Origin: Pseudomonadota bacterium
Lineage (GTDB): Bacteria; Desulfobacterota; Anaeroferrophillalia; Anaeroferrophillales; Tharpellaceae
Length of the DNA stretch: 16,608 nucleotides
Direction: 5' to 3'
Assembly: GCA_015486505.1 (NCBI GenBank)
Contig: WFRP01000304.1
Span: 1 to 16,608 of the forward strand
Each line of letters starts with the position of its first letter. The first letter of the stretch is position 1. The notes under the pieces are model-generated. The model ran no database searches. It was not told the origin of the DNA and saw only the letters and a program-made list of their open reading frames with translations. This document shows, one piece after another, positions 6,983 to 14,234 of this stretch. A program made the position numbers and the translations under genes.

Positions 6983-9613
6983 ATGGCCGGTCGAACCTAT
7001 CTGAAATTTTTGCTTATTGCCCTGACGGCACTGTTGTTCTTTTCTGCTACCGGATACTTTTTTTACGTTCATGTCAGTCGTCATTATGATTTGGAAGTGC
7101 AGCAGGAGCAAGCGGCGGTAGCCGGACGGATTGTTGAAAATATGGAGAACTATCTGGCCAGGGTGCGCCAGACGGTAAAATCAGTTCTCAATTTTAGTCC
7201 CTGCCGGGTTAAGGATATCAGTGCCATAACCTCAAAACGCTTCCGCCTTCTGTGGGATATCTATCCCGAAATTACCCACCTTATTTTTTTAAGCGCCGAT
7301 GACGAGGTTTACTACACCGGCAATTCCGGTGATTTTATGCCTCTGGGCCTGCCGCTTAAGGATGTGTATGAGTGGCAGTATTTTAAAGTTGATCTCTGGA
7401 GCAACGCCGGAGATTGCGATCTGCATCAACATCTTACCTTTCTGATGCGTTATGTCCCCGAGCTTGAAAAAATTATGCCGGTGCCGATGATCATATTTAC
7501 CAAGCGGGTGGTGGTCGCCGGTAAGTATGCCGGGATGATGCTGATTCCCTATCAGCTTGATTTTCTTTTTGACAGCTGCTGCCGGAGTGTTACGGTTGAT
7601 AAACGGCGCGAAGTGGTGGTTGCCGACGGTCGCGGCCAGGTGCTTTTCTCATCGCTGAAGGGCCTGCTTTTTACAGACTTTTATCCCGCTTACAGTCGAG
7701 CTGAAACCTCCGATCCGCTTTTTGACCGCAAGGGACGCTTTGCCCGGCTGGATGAGAAAGAGGTGCCGGAGGTGATGGCGGCTTTGAGTAATCGCAATCC
7801 CTTTTCCGCCACCTGGAAATTCAAGGGGAAAGGTAAGGGAAATGCCGCCGGGGGCTTTCTGGCATCATTTCGGAGTATGCGCCTGGTAACCCCGGACTGG
7901 ACGGTTATGGTCGCGACCTCTAGACTTAAAGCTAATGAGTTGGTCTGGCGGCTGCTTTTGCCGATTATTTTGTTGTGTCTTCTCTCTTTGCTGCTGATTG
8001 TGGCGCTCTCTTTTATAATGCTCCGCCGGCTTGATCGTTTTGCCCGGGAGAGTACCATTTATAAGGCCGGGCTGACGTTCAGTGTTGACGGGGTAGTGGT
8101 GCTTGATGTTCAGGGTCGTTACCTGTTTGTCAATCAGCCTTATTGTGAAATACTGGGGGTTACGCAAAGTGAGATTATCGGCACTTTGTATCAGAATGAG
8201 CCGATAAATATGACGGCCAAAGGCCTGCCGCCGGATATCTTCGCGCACCTGGCCCGGCACGGTCGCTGGCAGGGGGTTGTAAGCTATCGCAAGGTTGGTA
8301 AGAAACCGGCCTTTGAAGTAAATCAGAATTTTTCCGAGATCTATCGCGACGGTTGTAAAGTCGGTTATATCAGCAACCTGCATGATGTCAGTGAAGAGCG
8401 TCGTTTGCAGCGTGAGGTCGAGGTTTACAGCGAATTTCTCCATAAAGAGGTGGAACGCCAGACCGGGGTTATTGTTCAGACCCAGAAAATGGAGACCGTC
8501 GGTATCCTGGCCGCCGGTTTTGCCCATGATTTTAATAATTTACTCGCGAGCATGCACGGTAATATCGAACTTCTGGAAATGATGTTCAAGAGTTCACCCG
8601 CAAAATGTTCCCGCTATATCGATAAAATCAGACAGGCAGCTCTGCAGGCGGCCGATCTGACCAGCCAGATTCTGTTGTTTTCCCGTCGTGATATCGGCGG
8701 CACCGAGATTTTGAGTGTGGTCGAGTTGGTTGAATCCGCTCTGGCGCTGGTGCCGCCGGCAATCCCGGCCCGGATTAACTGTGATTACCTTGAAGATTGT
8801 AATGATGTCAAACTGGAAATTGATCGTTCGGCTCTGGTTCAGGCTTTACTGAATATTATCCTGAATGCCGGAGAATCCTTCAGCGAAAATCAGCGGGAAG
8901 CCTGGATCAATATTGTCGCCCGGGTTAAATTCGTTGATCGTTATTTAGGCAAGCGTTTTAATCTGGTTCCGGGTAAATGGTATTGTGAACTGACCATCTC
9001 CGATAACGGCGGCGGTATCCCTCCGGCAATGATGAAACGGATTTTTGACCCGTTTTTCAGTACCAAGGAGTGGTCAACCCGGAAAGGCACCGGCCTGGGG
9101 TTGCCGATAGCCTACCGGACTATTACCAACCATGAAGGGATTATAACGGTAAATTCAGAGGTTGGGGTCGGAAGTTCCTTCGTTATCTTCCTGCCGGTCT
9201 CCAGTGGTGTGAAAAAAGAAGCCCCGCCGGAACTTGTGGCCGAGGCTTCCCATGATCTTGAGCATAAGAAAATTCTGGTGGTTGAGGATGAAGAACTCTT
9301 GAGCGAGAGTCTTAAAGTCCTGCTCGAACTGCACGGTGGGCGGGTTGAGATTGCCGCCAATGGCTTTGAGGCCTTGAAGGTGCTGGAAAAATCCGAGGTT
9401 GACTTGATAATTCTTGATCTTTTAATGCCGGAGATGACTGGTGAGGACTTTTTGTCGGAAATGGCAAATCTGCAGATGAAAATCCCGGTTATCGTTATGA
9501 CCGGAACCGTTAACGAAGGCTTCAGGGTCTGCAAGCTTTTTCCGGTAGTTATGGAAGTCCTGGAAAAACCGTTTTCCCAGAAAAAACTCCTGCAAATCTG
9601 CAGCGAACTATAA
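6983..9613 (+). CDS. Hybrid sensor histidine kinase with Cache-like periplasmic domain, PAS, HisKA, HATPase, receiver
   Basis: Inner-membrane hybrid kinase of 876 aa. Transmembrane segment 1 is at about residues 7-29, then a periplasmic sensor of about 290 aa that reads like a double Cache domain (ITHLIFLSADDEVYYTG; later DWTVMVATSRL), then transmembrane segment 2 at about 324-347. A PAS domain lies at about 359-472. The HisKA box KMETVGILAAGFAHDFNN has phospho-acceptor H515. The HATPase has LLNIILNAGESF, SDNGGGIP and RKGTGLGLP. The C-terminal receiver has VVEDEE, D812 (LDLLMPEMTG) and the EKPF Lys. The ATG at 6983 has no obvious Shine-Dalgarno; three ATGs just upstream are in another frame, so the start is only moderately sure. 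It sits 86 bases after the previous kinase in the same direction and has the same kinase class (AHDFNN), but a different sensor. Cache ligands are typically small organic acids or amino acids; the ligand here is unknown. Confidence 0.9.
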   Translation: MAGRTYLKFLLIALTALLFFSATGYFFYVHVSRHYDLEVQQEQAAVAGRIVENMENYLARVRQTVKSVLNFSPCRVKDISAITSKRFRLLWDIYPEITHLIFLSADDEVYYTGNSGDFMPLGLPLKDVYEWQYFKVDLWSNAGDCDLHQHLTFLMRYVPELEKIMPVPMIIFTKRVVVAGKYAGMMLIPYQLDFLFDSCCRSVTVDKRREVVVADGRGQVLFSSLKGLLFTDFYPAYSRAETSDPLFDRKGRFARLDEKEVPEVMAALSNRNPFSATWKFKGKGKGNAAGGFLASFRSMRLVTPDWTVMVATSRLKANELVWRLLLPIILLCLLSLLLIVALSFIMLRRLDRFARESTIYKAGLTFSVDGVVVLDVQGRYLFVNQPYCEILGVTQSEIIGTLYQNEPINMTAKGLPPDIFAHLARHGRWQGVVSYRKVGKKPAFEVNQNFSEIYRDGCKVGYISNLHDVSEERRLQREVEVYSEFLHKEVERQTGVIVQTQKMETVGILAAGFAHDFNNLLASMHGNIELLEMMFKSSPAKCSRYIDKIRQAALQAADLTSQILLFSRRDIGGTEILSVVELVESALALVPPAIPARINCDYLEDCNDVKLEIDRSALVQALLNIILNAGESFSENQREAWINIVARVKFVDRYLGKRFNLVPGKWYCELTISDNGGGIPPAMMKRIFDPFFSTKEWSTRKGTGLGLPIAYRTITNHEGIITVNSEVGVGSSFVIFLPVSSGVKKEAPPELVAEASHDLEHKKILVVEDEELLSESLKVLLELHGGRVEIAANGFEALKVLEKSEVDLIILDLLMPEMTGEDFLSEMANLQMKIPVIVMTGTVNEGFRVCKLFPVVMEVLEKPFSQKKLLQICSEL

Positions 9614-9682
9614 AAAAAGAGCCGAACTGGGGTCGTCCGAACTGAGGTCAGGCTTGACCTATGGGTATTTGCGGCGGCTGCT

Positions 9683-10693
9683 TCAGTCGTTGTTTAGCAG
9701 TGTGTCAATCGCTTTGATAACTTCGGCGGCGGGTAGTTTATCCATGCAGGCCCGGGTTTTATCCGGGCAGCTGCGGCTGCCGTGGCGGGCGCAGGGGCGG
9801 CAGTCCAGGTCTTTTTTTTCAACTATCAGGGCCCGGTTTCGCCAGGGGCCGAAGCCGAATTCCGGAACGGTGGCGCAGAAAACGGCCACGGTCGGGATTT
9901 TACAGGCTGAAGCCATATGCAGGGCCATACTGTCGTTGCAGATCACAATCCGGGCCTGTTTCGTTAAATAAAGCGCGCTCTCCAGACTGCCGCGGCCGGC
10001 GAGATTGATAACCTTGAGTTCCCCGGCAACTTCACGGCAGACGGCGGCCTCGTCCGCACTTCCGGTTAAAACTACTTGCAGGCCTTTATCAAGCAGATAG
10101 CCGGCAACCTTATGATAGCCGGCGGCGGACCAGCGTTTGGTCTCCCAGGCGCTGCCGGGAACAATCAAGGCGTAACTGCCCGGCGGCGGCATTTCCGCCT
10201 GAATTGCCGGGCTTAATTCATCTTTTGTCGGCGCAAAAAGTCGAAGTTTGTCCGGCAGGTCATTTTCGGCAAAGCGGTCGCTGATCAGGGCGAGATTGCG
10301 CAAAACATCGTGTTTATCCTGGGGGCGCTTTCGGGTTTCAGTATAAAGAAAAGCAAGTTTTGCGTTTTTGAACCCAATTCGCTCCGGGATGCGGCTTAAT
10401 CTTAGTAAAAGGCTGGTCCGGGCTGAACGGTGCAGAGAATAAGCTATCTGAAAATTAAAATCACGCAAGATGGCGGCCTGTCGCAACAGGCCTTTAAGCC
10501 CTTTCTCCGGGCCCCGTTTCGCAAAGGGAATGACCCCGGTTAAAAGCGGGTCGCGTTTGACCAGATCCGCGGCTAAAGGGGTGGTCATCATCCAGATCTC
10601 GGCTTCCGGGTGCAGTTGGTTAAGGGCCGCAATCAGCGGAGTCGATAAAATCGTATCGCCTAAGAAACTGGTCTGGACCAGCAGAATTTTCAT
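9683..10693 (-). CDS. waaF: ADP-heptose:LPS heptosyltransferase (WaaF/RfaF-type, GT9)
   Basis: Glycosyltransferase family 9 enzyme of 336 aa that transfers L-glycero-D-manno-heptose from ADP-heptose onto the LPS inner core on the cytoplasmic face of the inner membrane. The N-terminus MKILLVQTSFLGDTILSTPL has the catalytic-base Asp at D13 in the position known for WaaF. The middle has YALIVPGSAWETKRW, and the C-terminal donor-binding half has IVICNDSMALHMASACKIPTVAVF (GT9 D-S-G/A-x-x-H pattern) and RPCARHGSRSCP, typical of heptosyltransferase II. It follows waaP on the minus strand with an ATGA overlap, so they form one transcript. Heptosyltransferase II is the better fit than I because of the CPxC-like tail, but other GT9 members cannot be excluded. 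It converges on the upstream kinase gene with a 69-base gap. Confidence 0.88.
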   Translation of the reverse strand: MKILLVQTSFLGDTILSTPLIAALNQLHPEAEIWMMTTPLAADLVKRDPLLTGVIPFAKRGPEKGLKGLLRQAAILRDFNFQIAYSLHRSARTSLLLRLSRIPERIGFKNAKLAFLYTETRKRPQDKHDVLRNLALISDRFAENDLPDKLRLFAPTKDELSPAIQAEMPPPGSYALIVPGSAWETKRWSAAGYHKVAGYLLDKGLQVVLTGSADEAAVCREVAGELKVINLAGRGSLESALYLTKQARIVICNDSMALHMASACKIPTVAVFCATVPEFGFGPWRNRALIVEKKDLDCRPCARHGSRSCPDKTRACMDKLPAAEVIKAIDTLLNND

Positions 10694-11520
10694 CGCGGGC
10701 CCCGGCGTTTGAATTCACGATAGAAAGCCAGAGCCCGCTTTTCGACCGCCGCCCAAAGGCTCTTGTCGGTGCGCAAACTTTCGCGCCAGGGCCGCCGGCT
10801 GTAGCTTTCAATAAAGCGCAGACGATCATATCGGGTCAGGCCGATTTCAAAACTGGAAAAGTGGAGTGCCGCCAGATCCTTGACCTGCCAGCGTTGCGGC
10901 AGGGTCGGCCGTTGGCGTACCCGATGCAGGTCGATAAGATGCAGGATCGGTTTATCGAGGTCGGGAACCTGATTATTAACCAACTCCAGCAGAAAGTGGC
11001 AGATATAGAGATCGCAGTGATTAAGCCCCGCCCTGTGCATATCCCCGGCAATACGCGCGACCTCCTTGATTAAAGCCCGCTTGAACTTCGGGGCGGGCGG
11101 GGAGTCGGGCCAGTCCCGGCAGAAATCTTCGAGGCTGACACAATTTTTCAGATCTTCGGTAATGACAAATGACTGTTTGCTGACCGGATTTGTGCCCCGG
11201 CGGCCATAGGCAACCAATGGGGTGGTCGGGATATTTAATTTTTCGAGCAGTTTAATCGCCCGCCATTCATTCTCAGCCCCGCTCACCGGCCATTTGAGCC
11301 GGAACAGGCTTTTCAAAAAGCGGCGCCAACCGAGCCCGTGGTGGAGTTTGGCAAAATAGCTCTTACCATCGTGTTCAAACTTAAGGGTCCGGCGGCCGTC
11401 TTTCCGGCGGTAAACCTCGCCGTCAAGGGCAAAAATCCTGGTCAGGGGCTCATCTTTAAGCCAGCCCCGGCGCCAGGAGTCGGGGATTTCAAGGATATCG
11501 AAGTTTTGCGTTTGCTTCAT
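10690..11520 (-). CDS. waaP: Lipopolysaccharide core heptose(I) kinase WaaP/RfaP
   Basis: Kinase of 276 aa predicted to phosphorylate heptose I of the LPS inner core at the cytoplasmic membrane. The protein-kinase-like fold is visible as SYFAKLHHGLGWRRFLK (ATP-binding Lys), ENEWRAIKLLEKLNIPTTPLVAYG, and FVITEDL. The catalytic loop GDMHRAGLNHCDLYICHFLL closely matches the WaaP signature, with catalytic D170, followed by LIDLHR (Mg-binding D197) and KDLAALHFSSFEIGLTRYDRLRFIESY, also WaaP-specific. The length is the usual one for the family. It is the first gene of a two-gene minus-strand unit with waaF. No Shine-Dalgarno is seen before the ATG at 11520; the upstream region instead carries a 13-base motif shared with nth (see regulatory entries). 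Confidence 0.92.
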   Translation of the reverse strand: MKQTQNFDILEIPDSWRRGWLKDEPLTRIFALDGEVYRRKDGRRTLKFEHDGKSYFAKLHHGLGWRRFLKSLFRLKWPVSGAENEWRAIKLLEKLNIPTTPLVAYGRRGTNPVSKQSFVITEDLKNCVSLEDFCRDWPDSPPAPKFKRALIKEVARIAGDMHRAGLNHCDLYICHFLLELVNNQVPDLDKPILHLIDLHRVRQRPTLPQRWQVKDLAALHFSSFEIGLTRYDRLRFIESYSRRPWRESLRTDKSLWAAVEKRALAFYREFKRRGPR

Positions 11521-11533
11521 ATAAAGAAAATTG

Positions 11534-11546
11534 TAACTATTCAGCC
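11534..11546 (-). promoter_or_regulatory. 13-nt motif GGCTGAATAGTTA in the waaP leader
   Basis: Read on the minus strand, GGCTGAATAGTTA ends 13 bases before the waaP ATG. The identical 13-mer precedes nth on the plus strand, so the two form an inverted pair enclosing the repeat block. No Shine-Dalgarno is present between motif and ATG. It could be a -10 region, a regulator site, or a remnant of a duplicated end; the sequence alone does not decide. Confidence 0.35.
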
Positions 11547-11633
11547 AAATTTTACCCCCCCACCTTCTGGAGGGGGCGGGAGTGGTTTTTCGTAAGCGGT
11601 TGTGGAAACGATTTCGTTGTTTTTCGGAAGCGA

Positions 11634-11757
11634 GCGGGAACCCATTAGTGCCTTACAGGTTATTTTCTTGTTTTAAAACAAGAAAATGTTCTGATAAGAG
11701 CACTTATTTGCGGGCCGTAAGGCTCCGTTTGGGTTGCGGGATTTGTTCCCGCATTAG
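11634..11757 (+). repeat. Structured modular repeat, copy 1 (no optional module)
   Basis: A degenerate first hairpin (GCGGGAACCCATTAG) leads into a long bulged hairpin at 11647-11704. The outer stem is AGTGC/GCACT, then CTTA/TAAG and CAG/CTG, then a 3-nt GTT/GTT internal loop, then a perfect 26-bp palindrome at 11662-11687 (ATTTTCTTGTTTT and its complement). ATTTGCGGGCCGTAAGGCTC follows (small GCC-GTAA-GGC hairpin). The unit ends in TGCGGGA-TTTGT-TCCCGCA plus TTAG (11735-11757). The outer stem reads G-C where copies 2-4 read A-T, a compensatory change. Confidence 0.85.
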
Positions 11758-11915
11758 TACCTTACAGGTTATTTTCTTGTTTTTTTCGACAGCTTTTTTC
11801 AACTGTAAAAACAAGAAAATGTTCTGATAAGAGTACTTATTTGCGACCAGCGGAAGTGCCCTTGGGTACGGGCCGAAAAGGCTCGATTTGGTTGCGGGAT
11901 CTGTTCCCGCATTAG
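11756..11915 (+). repeat. Structured modular repeat, copy 2 (one optional module)
   Basis: Tandem with copy 1, sharing the ATTAG junction. The long hairpin at 11756-11837 has outer stem AGTAC/GTACT and inner stem ATTTTCTTG/CAAGAAAAT. The tip is extended by about 22 nt that contain a further ACAG/CTGT stem. It carries one optional module at about 11843-11869 (GCGACCAGCGGAAGTGCCC onward), then GGGCCGAAAAGGCTC, then the end hairpin TGCGGGA-TCTGT-TCCCGCA at 11893-11911 and TTAG at 11915, where family similarity stops. Confidence 0.85.
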
Positions 11916-12027
11916 CATTGCAACTGTTTGAGCGTAAGCGAGTTTTGCAAGGCGGGCGCAGCGAGCTTAAAGGAAAAACAGAAATCTTAACGCCTGGCGG
12001 AGAAAAACCGCGCCCGACCCCGGATTC

Positions 12028-12040
12028 GGCTGAATAGTTA
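12028..12040 (+). promoter_or_regulatory. 13-nt motif GGCTGAATAGTTA in the nth leader
   Basis: The same 13-mer as in the waaP leader, ending 10 bases before the nth ATG. Only a weak purine run (AAGAAA) lies between it and the start codon. The placement at both divergent starts suggests a shared expression signal, but no experiment or known consensus supports a name. Confidence 0.35.
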
Positions 12041-12050
12041 AGAAATCTTT

Positions 12051-12713
12051 ATGAAAAAACGGGAAACCTTGTCAGCGCGGCGTTTACGGCTCGAAAAGAT
12101 TATTCTTAATCTGTCGCGGCTTTATCCCGACATCAGTTGTGGTCTTATTTATAATAATCCCCTGGAACTTCTGGTGGCGGTTATGCTTTCGGCGCAATGT
12201 ACGGATGCGCGGGTCAACAAGGTAACTCCGGCGCTTTTTAAAAGTTTTCCTGATGTAAAGGCCCTGGCGCGCGCCGACCGCGACCAGCTGGAAAAGGTGA
12301 TTCAGAGTACCGGCTTTTTTCGCAATAAGGCCAGAAACATTCAACTCTGCTGCCAAAAGCTGCAGTCCCGGCACGCCGGCCGGATTCCTCGGACTTTGTC
12401 CGAACTGGTTGAACTGCCCGGTATCGGTCGCAAAACCGCCAATGTTATTCTCGGTGAGATTTACGGGGTCCAAGGGATAGTGGTCGATACTCATGTCAAA
12501 CGGATCAGCCGTTTGCTGGCGCTTACTGAAAATGAAGACCCGGTCAAGATTGAGCGGGATTTAATGAAAGTCGTTCCCGAAATGAGCTGGAATCTGTTTT
12601 CGCATCTTTTGATCTATCACGGCCGCAATCTTTGTCCCGCCCGCAGACCCTGGTGTGAATGCTGTCCGCTGCTTAAGCTTTGTCCTTACGGTGAGTTGGC
12701 AACTGATGTCTGA
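12051..12713 (+). CDS. nth: Endonuclease III (DNA glycosylase/AP lyase)
   Basis: Base-excision repair enzyme of 220 aa that removes oxidised pyrimidines and cleaves the abasic site. The helix-hairpin-helix ELPGIGRKTANVILGE holds the catalytic Lys at K128, and VVDTHVKR holds the catalytic Asp at D146. The C-terminal 4Fe-4S ligands C195, C202, C205 and C211 match the canonical CX6CX2CX5C, with one extra Cys at 204. The N-terminal NPLELLVAVMLSAQCTD is also typical. It heads a four-gene unit and overlaps ampD by 8 bp. DNA repair and cell-wall recycling have no obvious link; co-transcription is probably a matter of arrangement. Confidence 0.95.
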   Translation: MKKRETLSARRLRLEKIILNLSRLYPDISCGLIYNNPLELLVAVMLSAQCTDARVNKVTPALFKSFPDVKALARADRDQLEKVIQSTGFFRNKARNIQLCCQKLQSRHAGRIPRTLSELVELPGIGRKTANVILGEIYGVQGIVVDTHVKRISRLLALTENEDPVKIERDLMKVVPEMSWNLFSHLLIYHGRNLCPARRPWCECCPLLKLCPYGELATDV

Positions 12714-13239
12714 TTTAGCAATTACTGAAATTTCAAGCCCGAATTACAATTATCGTCCCGCAGGCACCATAATTGACCTGGTCGTGATTCACGCGATTTC
12801 GCTGCCGCCGGGAAAATTCGGGAGCGGGCGGGTAATTGATTTTTTTACCAACACTCTTGATTTTGCGGCTGATCCTTACTTTGCGCAGCTCAAAGAACTT
12901 AAGGTTTCAGCCCACTATTTCATTGAGCGTTCCGGCCGGGTCATCCGTTTTGTCGCCGATAAATATCGGGCCTGGCACGCCGGGGTCAGCAGTTTTTCCG
13001 GGCGCGATAATTGCAACGATTACGCGCTGGGGATTGAACTTGAGGGCGATGACTTGACGCCGTTTACAGAGATTCAGTATCTTCATTTAAACATTCTGCT
13101 TAACGAGCTTAAATCTCGCTATCCGGCCATAAGCGATCGCCGGATTGTCGGGCATTGCCATATCGCGCCGCGGCGGAAAAGCGATCCCGGCCCCTTTTTT
13201 GACTGGCATAGAGTTGGAGGCGGCCCTGAATGTCGGTAA
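12706..13239 (+). CDS. ampD: 1,6-anhydro-N-acetylmuramyl-L-alanine amidase AmpD
   Basis: Zinc amidase of 177 aa that splits the MurNAc or anhydroMurNAc-peptide bond during muropeptide recycling in the cytoplasm. The Amidase_2 zinc ligands are H29 (LVVIHAIS), H150 and D160 (VGHCHIAPRRKSDPGP), and K158 fits the conserved Lys near the site. SAHYFIERSG, AWHAG and GIELEG are further family motifs. HCHIAPxRKxDPGPxFDW is the AmpD form rather than the periplasmic AmiD form, and there is no signal peptide. The ATG at 12706 is chosen because its product starts in the AmpD N-terminal pattern; the open frame extends further upstream only inside nth. It overlaps nth by 8 bp and nagZ by 10 bp, consistent with one operon. 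Confidence 0.93.
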   Translation: MSDLAITEISSPNYNYRPAGTIIDLVVIHAISLPPGKFGSGRVIDFFTNTLDFAADPYFAQLKELKVSAHYFIERSGRVIRFVADKYRAWHAGVSSFSGRDNCNDYALGIELEGDDLTPFTEIQYLHLNILLNELKSRYPAISDRRIVGHCHIAPRRKSDPGPFFDWHRVGGGPECR

Positions 13240-14234
13240 ATCGCGATCAGGATTACAGTCAACTGCTGCTGATCGGAGTTATCGGCGAAGAGTTAAGTTC
13301 CGTGGAAAGGGAGGCTTTTAAACGCTACCCGCCGGGCGGGGCCATTCTTTTTGCCCGCAACTGTATCAATCCGGAAAAAACCCGGCTGCTGATAACCGAA
13401 CTTCAGAAAATTTCACTGGCGGCCAGTGGCCTGCCCTTAATTATCGCGATTGATCAGGAAGGCGGCCCGGTCCGGCGCTTGCGGGCCGGGTTTCCTGATT
13501 TCCCCGGCGCTGCGGCTTTGGGGGCGGAAAATGATCCGGCTGAAACCCGTTTAGCCGCGGCCGGGCTGGCCCGGGCCCTGTTGGATATCGGGGTTAACTG
13601 TAATCTGGCGCCGGTGGCGGATCTGTTTAAGGCCGGCAGCCGGGTCCTTGCCGGGCGCTGTTTCGGCTCCCAACCGGAAATGGTGGCCCGGCAGGTTGCC
13701 GCCTATATTGCCGGGCTGCAGGAAAACGGCCTGGCCGCCTGTGTCAAACATTTCCCCGGGCATGGAACGGTTACTGACGACAGCCACAAAATGCTGCCGG
13801 TTTCGTTTTCGTCCCGGCTTGAGCTTGAAACTCACCTTGAACCATTTGTCGGGGCTGTCGCCGCCGGGGTTGAGCTGATGATGGCCGCCCATATTAAATT
13901 TCCGCAGATTGACGGCGATTCAGTCCCTTTTTCCGAACTTTTTCTGCGTGATATTGTGCGTCGGGACTTAGGTTTCAGCGGAGTCTTGCTTTCTGATGAT
14001 CTTGATATGGCAGCGGTTACGGATCGGCCTTTGCCCGTGGTGATGGTCTCAGGCCTTAAAGCCGGCCTGGATATGGCGTTATGGGGCCGGAATCTTAATC
14101 CGGTTTTCGACCCGGAACCGGTTTTTACGGAATTCTGCCGGCAAATGCGGCGCCAGGCGCTTGATCCGGATTATCTGCAAATGAAAATAGACAGGGTGCG
14201 CCGGTTGCGGGCGGGATTTTGGCGAAATGGTTAA
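13230..14234 (+). CDS. nagZ: Beta-N-acetylhexosaminidase NagZ (GH3)
   Basis: Cytoplasmic glycosidase of 334 aa that removes non-reducing GlcNAc from muropeptides. GH3 features are AIDQEGGPVRRL at 74-84, FPDFPGAAALG, NCNLAPVADL, KHFPGHGTVTDDSHKMLP at 173-190 (the D184-S185-H186 acid/base loop characteristic of NagZ) and LLSDDLDM at 253-260, containing the nucleophile Asp. No signal peptide is visible. GGAGG lies about 9 bases before the ATG, inside the ampD end. It overlaps ampD by 10 bp and namZ by 8 bp. Product and context agree on peptidoglycan recycling; in some bacteria NagZ products also feed beta-lactamase regulation, but no AmpR is present here. Confidence 0.95.
   Translation: MSVNRDQDYSQLLLIGVIGEELSSVEREAFKRYPPGGAILFARNCINPEKTRLLITELQKISLAASGLPLIIAIDQEGGPVRRLRAGFPDFPGAAALGAENDPAETRLAAAGLARALLDIGVNCNLAPVADLFKAGSRVLAGRCFGSQPEMVARQVAAYIAGLQENGLAACVKHFPGHGTVTDDSHKMLPVSFSSRLELETHLEPFVGAVAAGVELMMAAHIKFPQIDGDSVPFSELFLRDIVRRDLGFSGVLLSDDLDMAAVTDRPLPVVMVSGLKAGLDMALWGRNLNPVFDPEPVFTEFCRQMRRQALDPDYLQMKIDRVRRLRAGFWRNG

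Larger units (their letters stand above)
11521..12050. other. 530-bp divergent non-coding region between waaP and nth
   Basis: No credible gene is present. From left to right it holds the waaP 5' leader, an imperfect GC-rich hairpin at 11555-11576 (C7-A-CC, loop TTCT, GG-A-G5), short inverted motifs around CGTAAGCG and CGGAAGCGAG, two tandem copies of the structured repeat (11634-11915), a stretch at about 11916-11980 with TTGCAA at both ends of a weak fold and further GCGCAGCGAGC-like motifs, and the nth leader. Promoters for both divergent genes must lie here or inside the repeats, but no convincing -35/-10 pair stands out. Confidence 0.7.

Noticed and set aside
9645..9660. Hairpin AGGTCA-GGCT-TGACCT between the convergent kinase and waaF genes as a terminator
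   Set aside because: The stem is only 6 bp and no T run follows on either strand, so terminator function is not supported.
11582..11827. 81-aa open frame on the plus strand
   Set aside because: It lies almost wholly inside repeat copies 1 and 2 and its codons are the hairpin sequence; no ribosome site or family motif.
11916..12027. tRNA or small RNA gene in the nth upstream region
   Set aside because: TTGCAA ends and GCGTAAGCG motifs allow weak pairing, but no cloverleaf, conserved tRNA loop or terminator can be formed.
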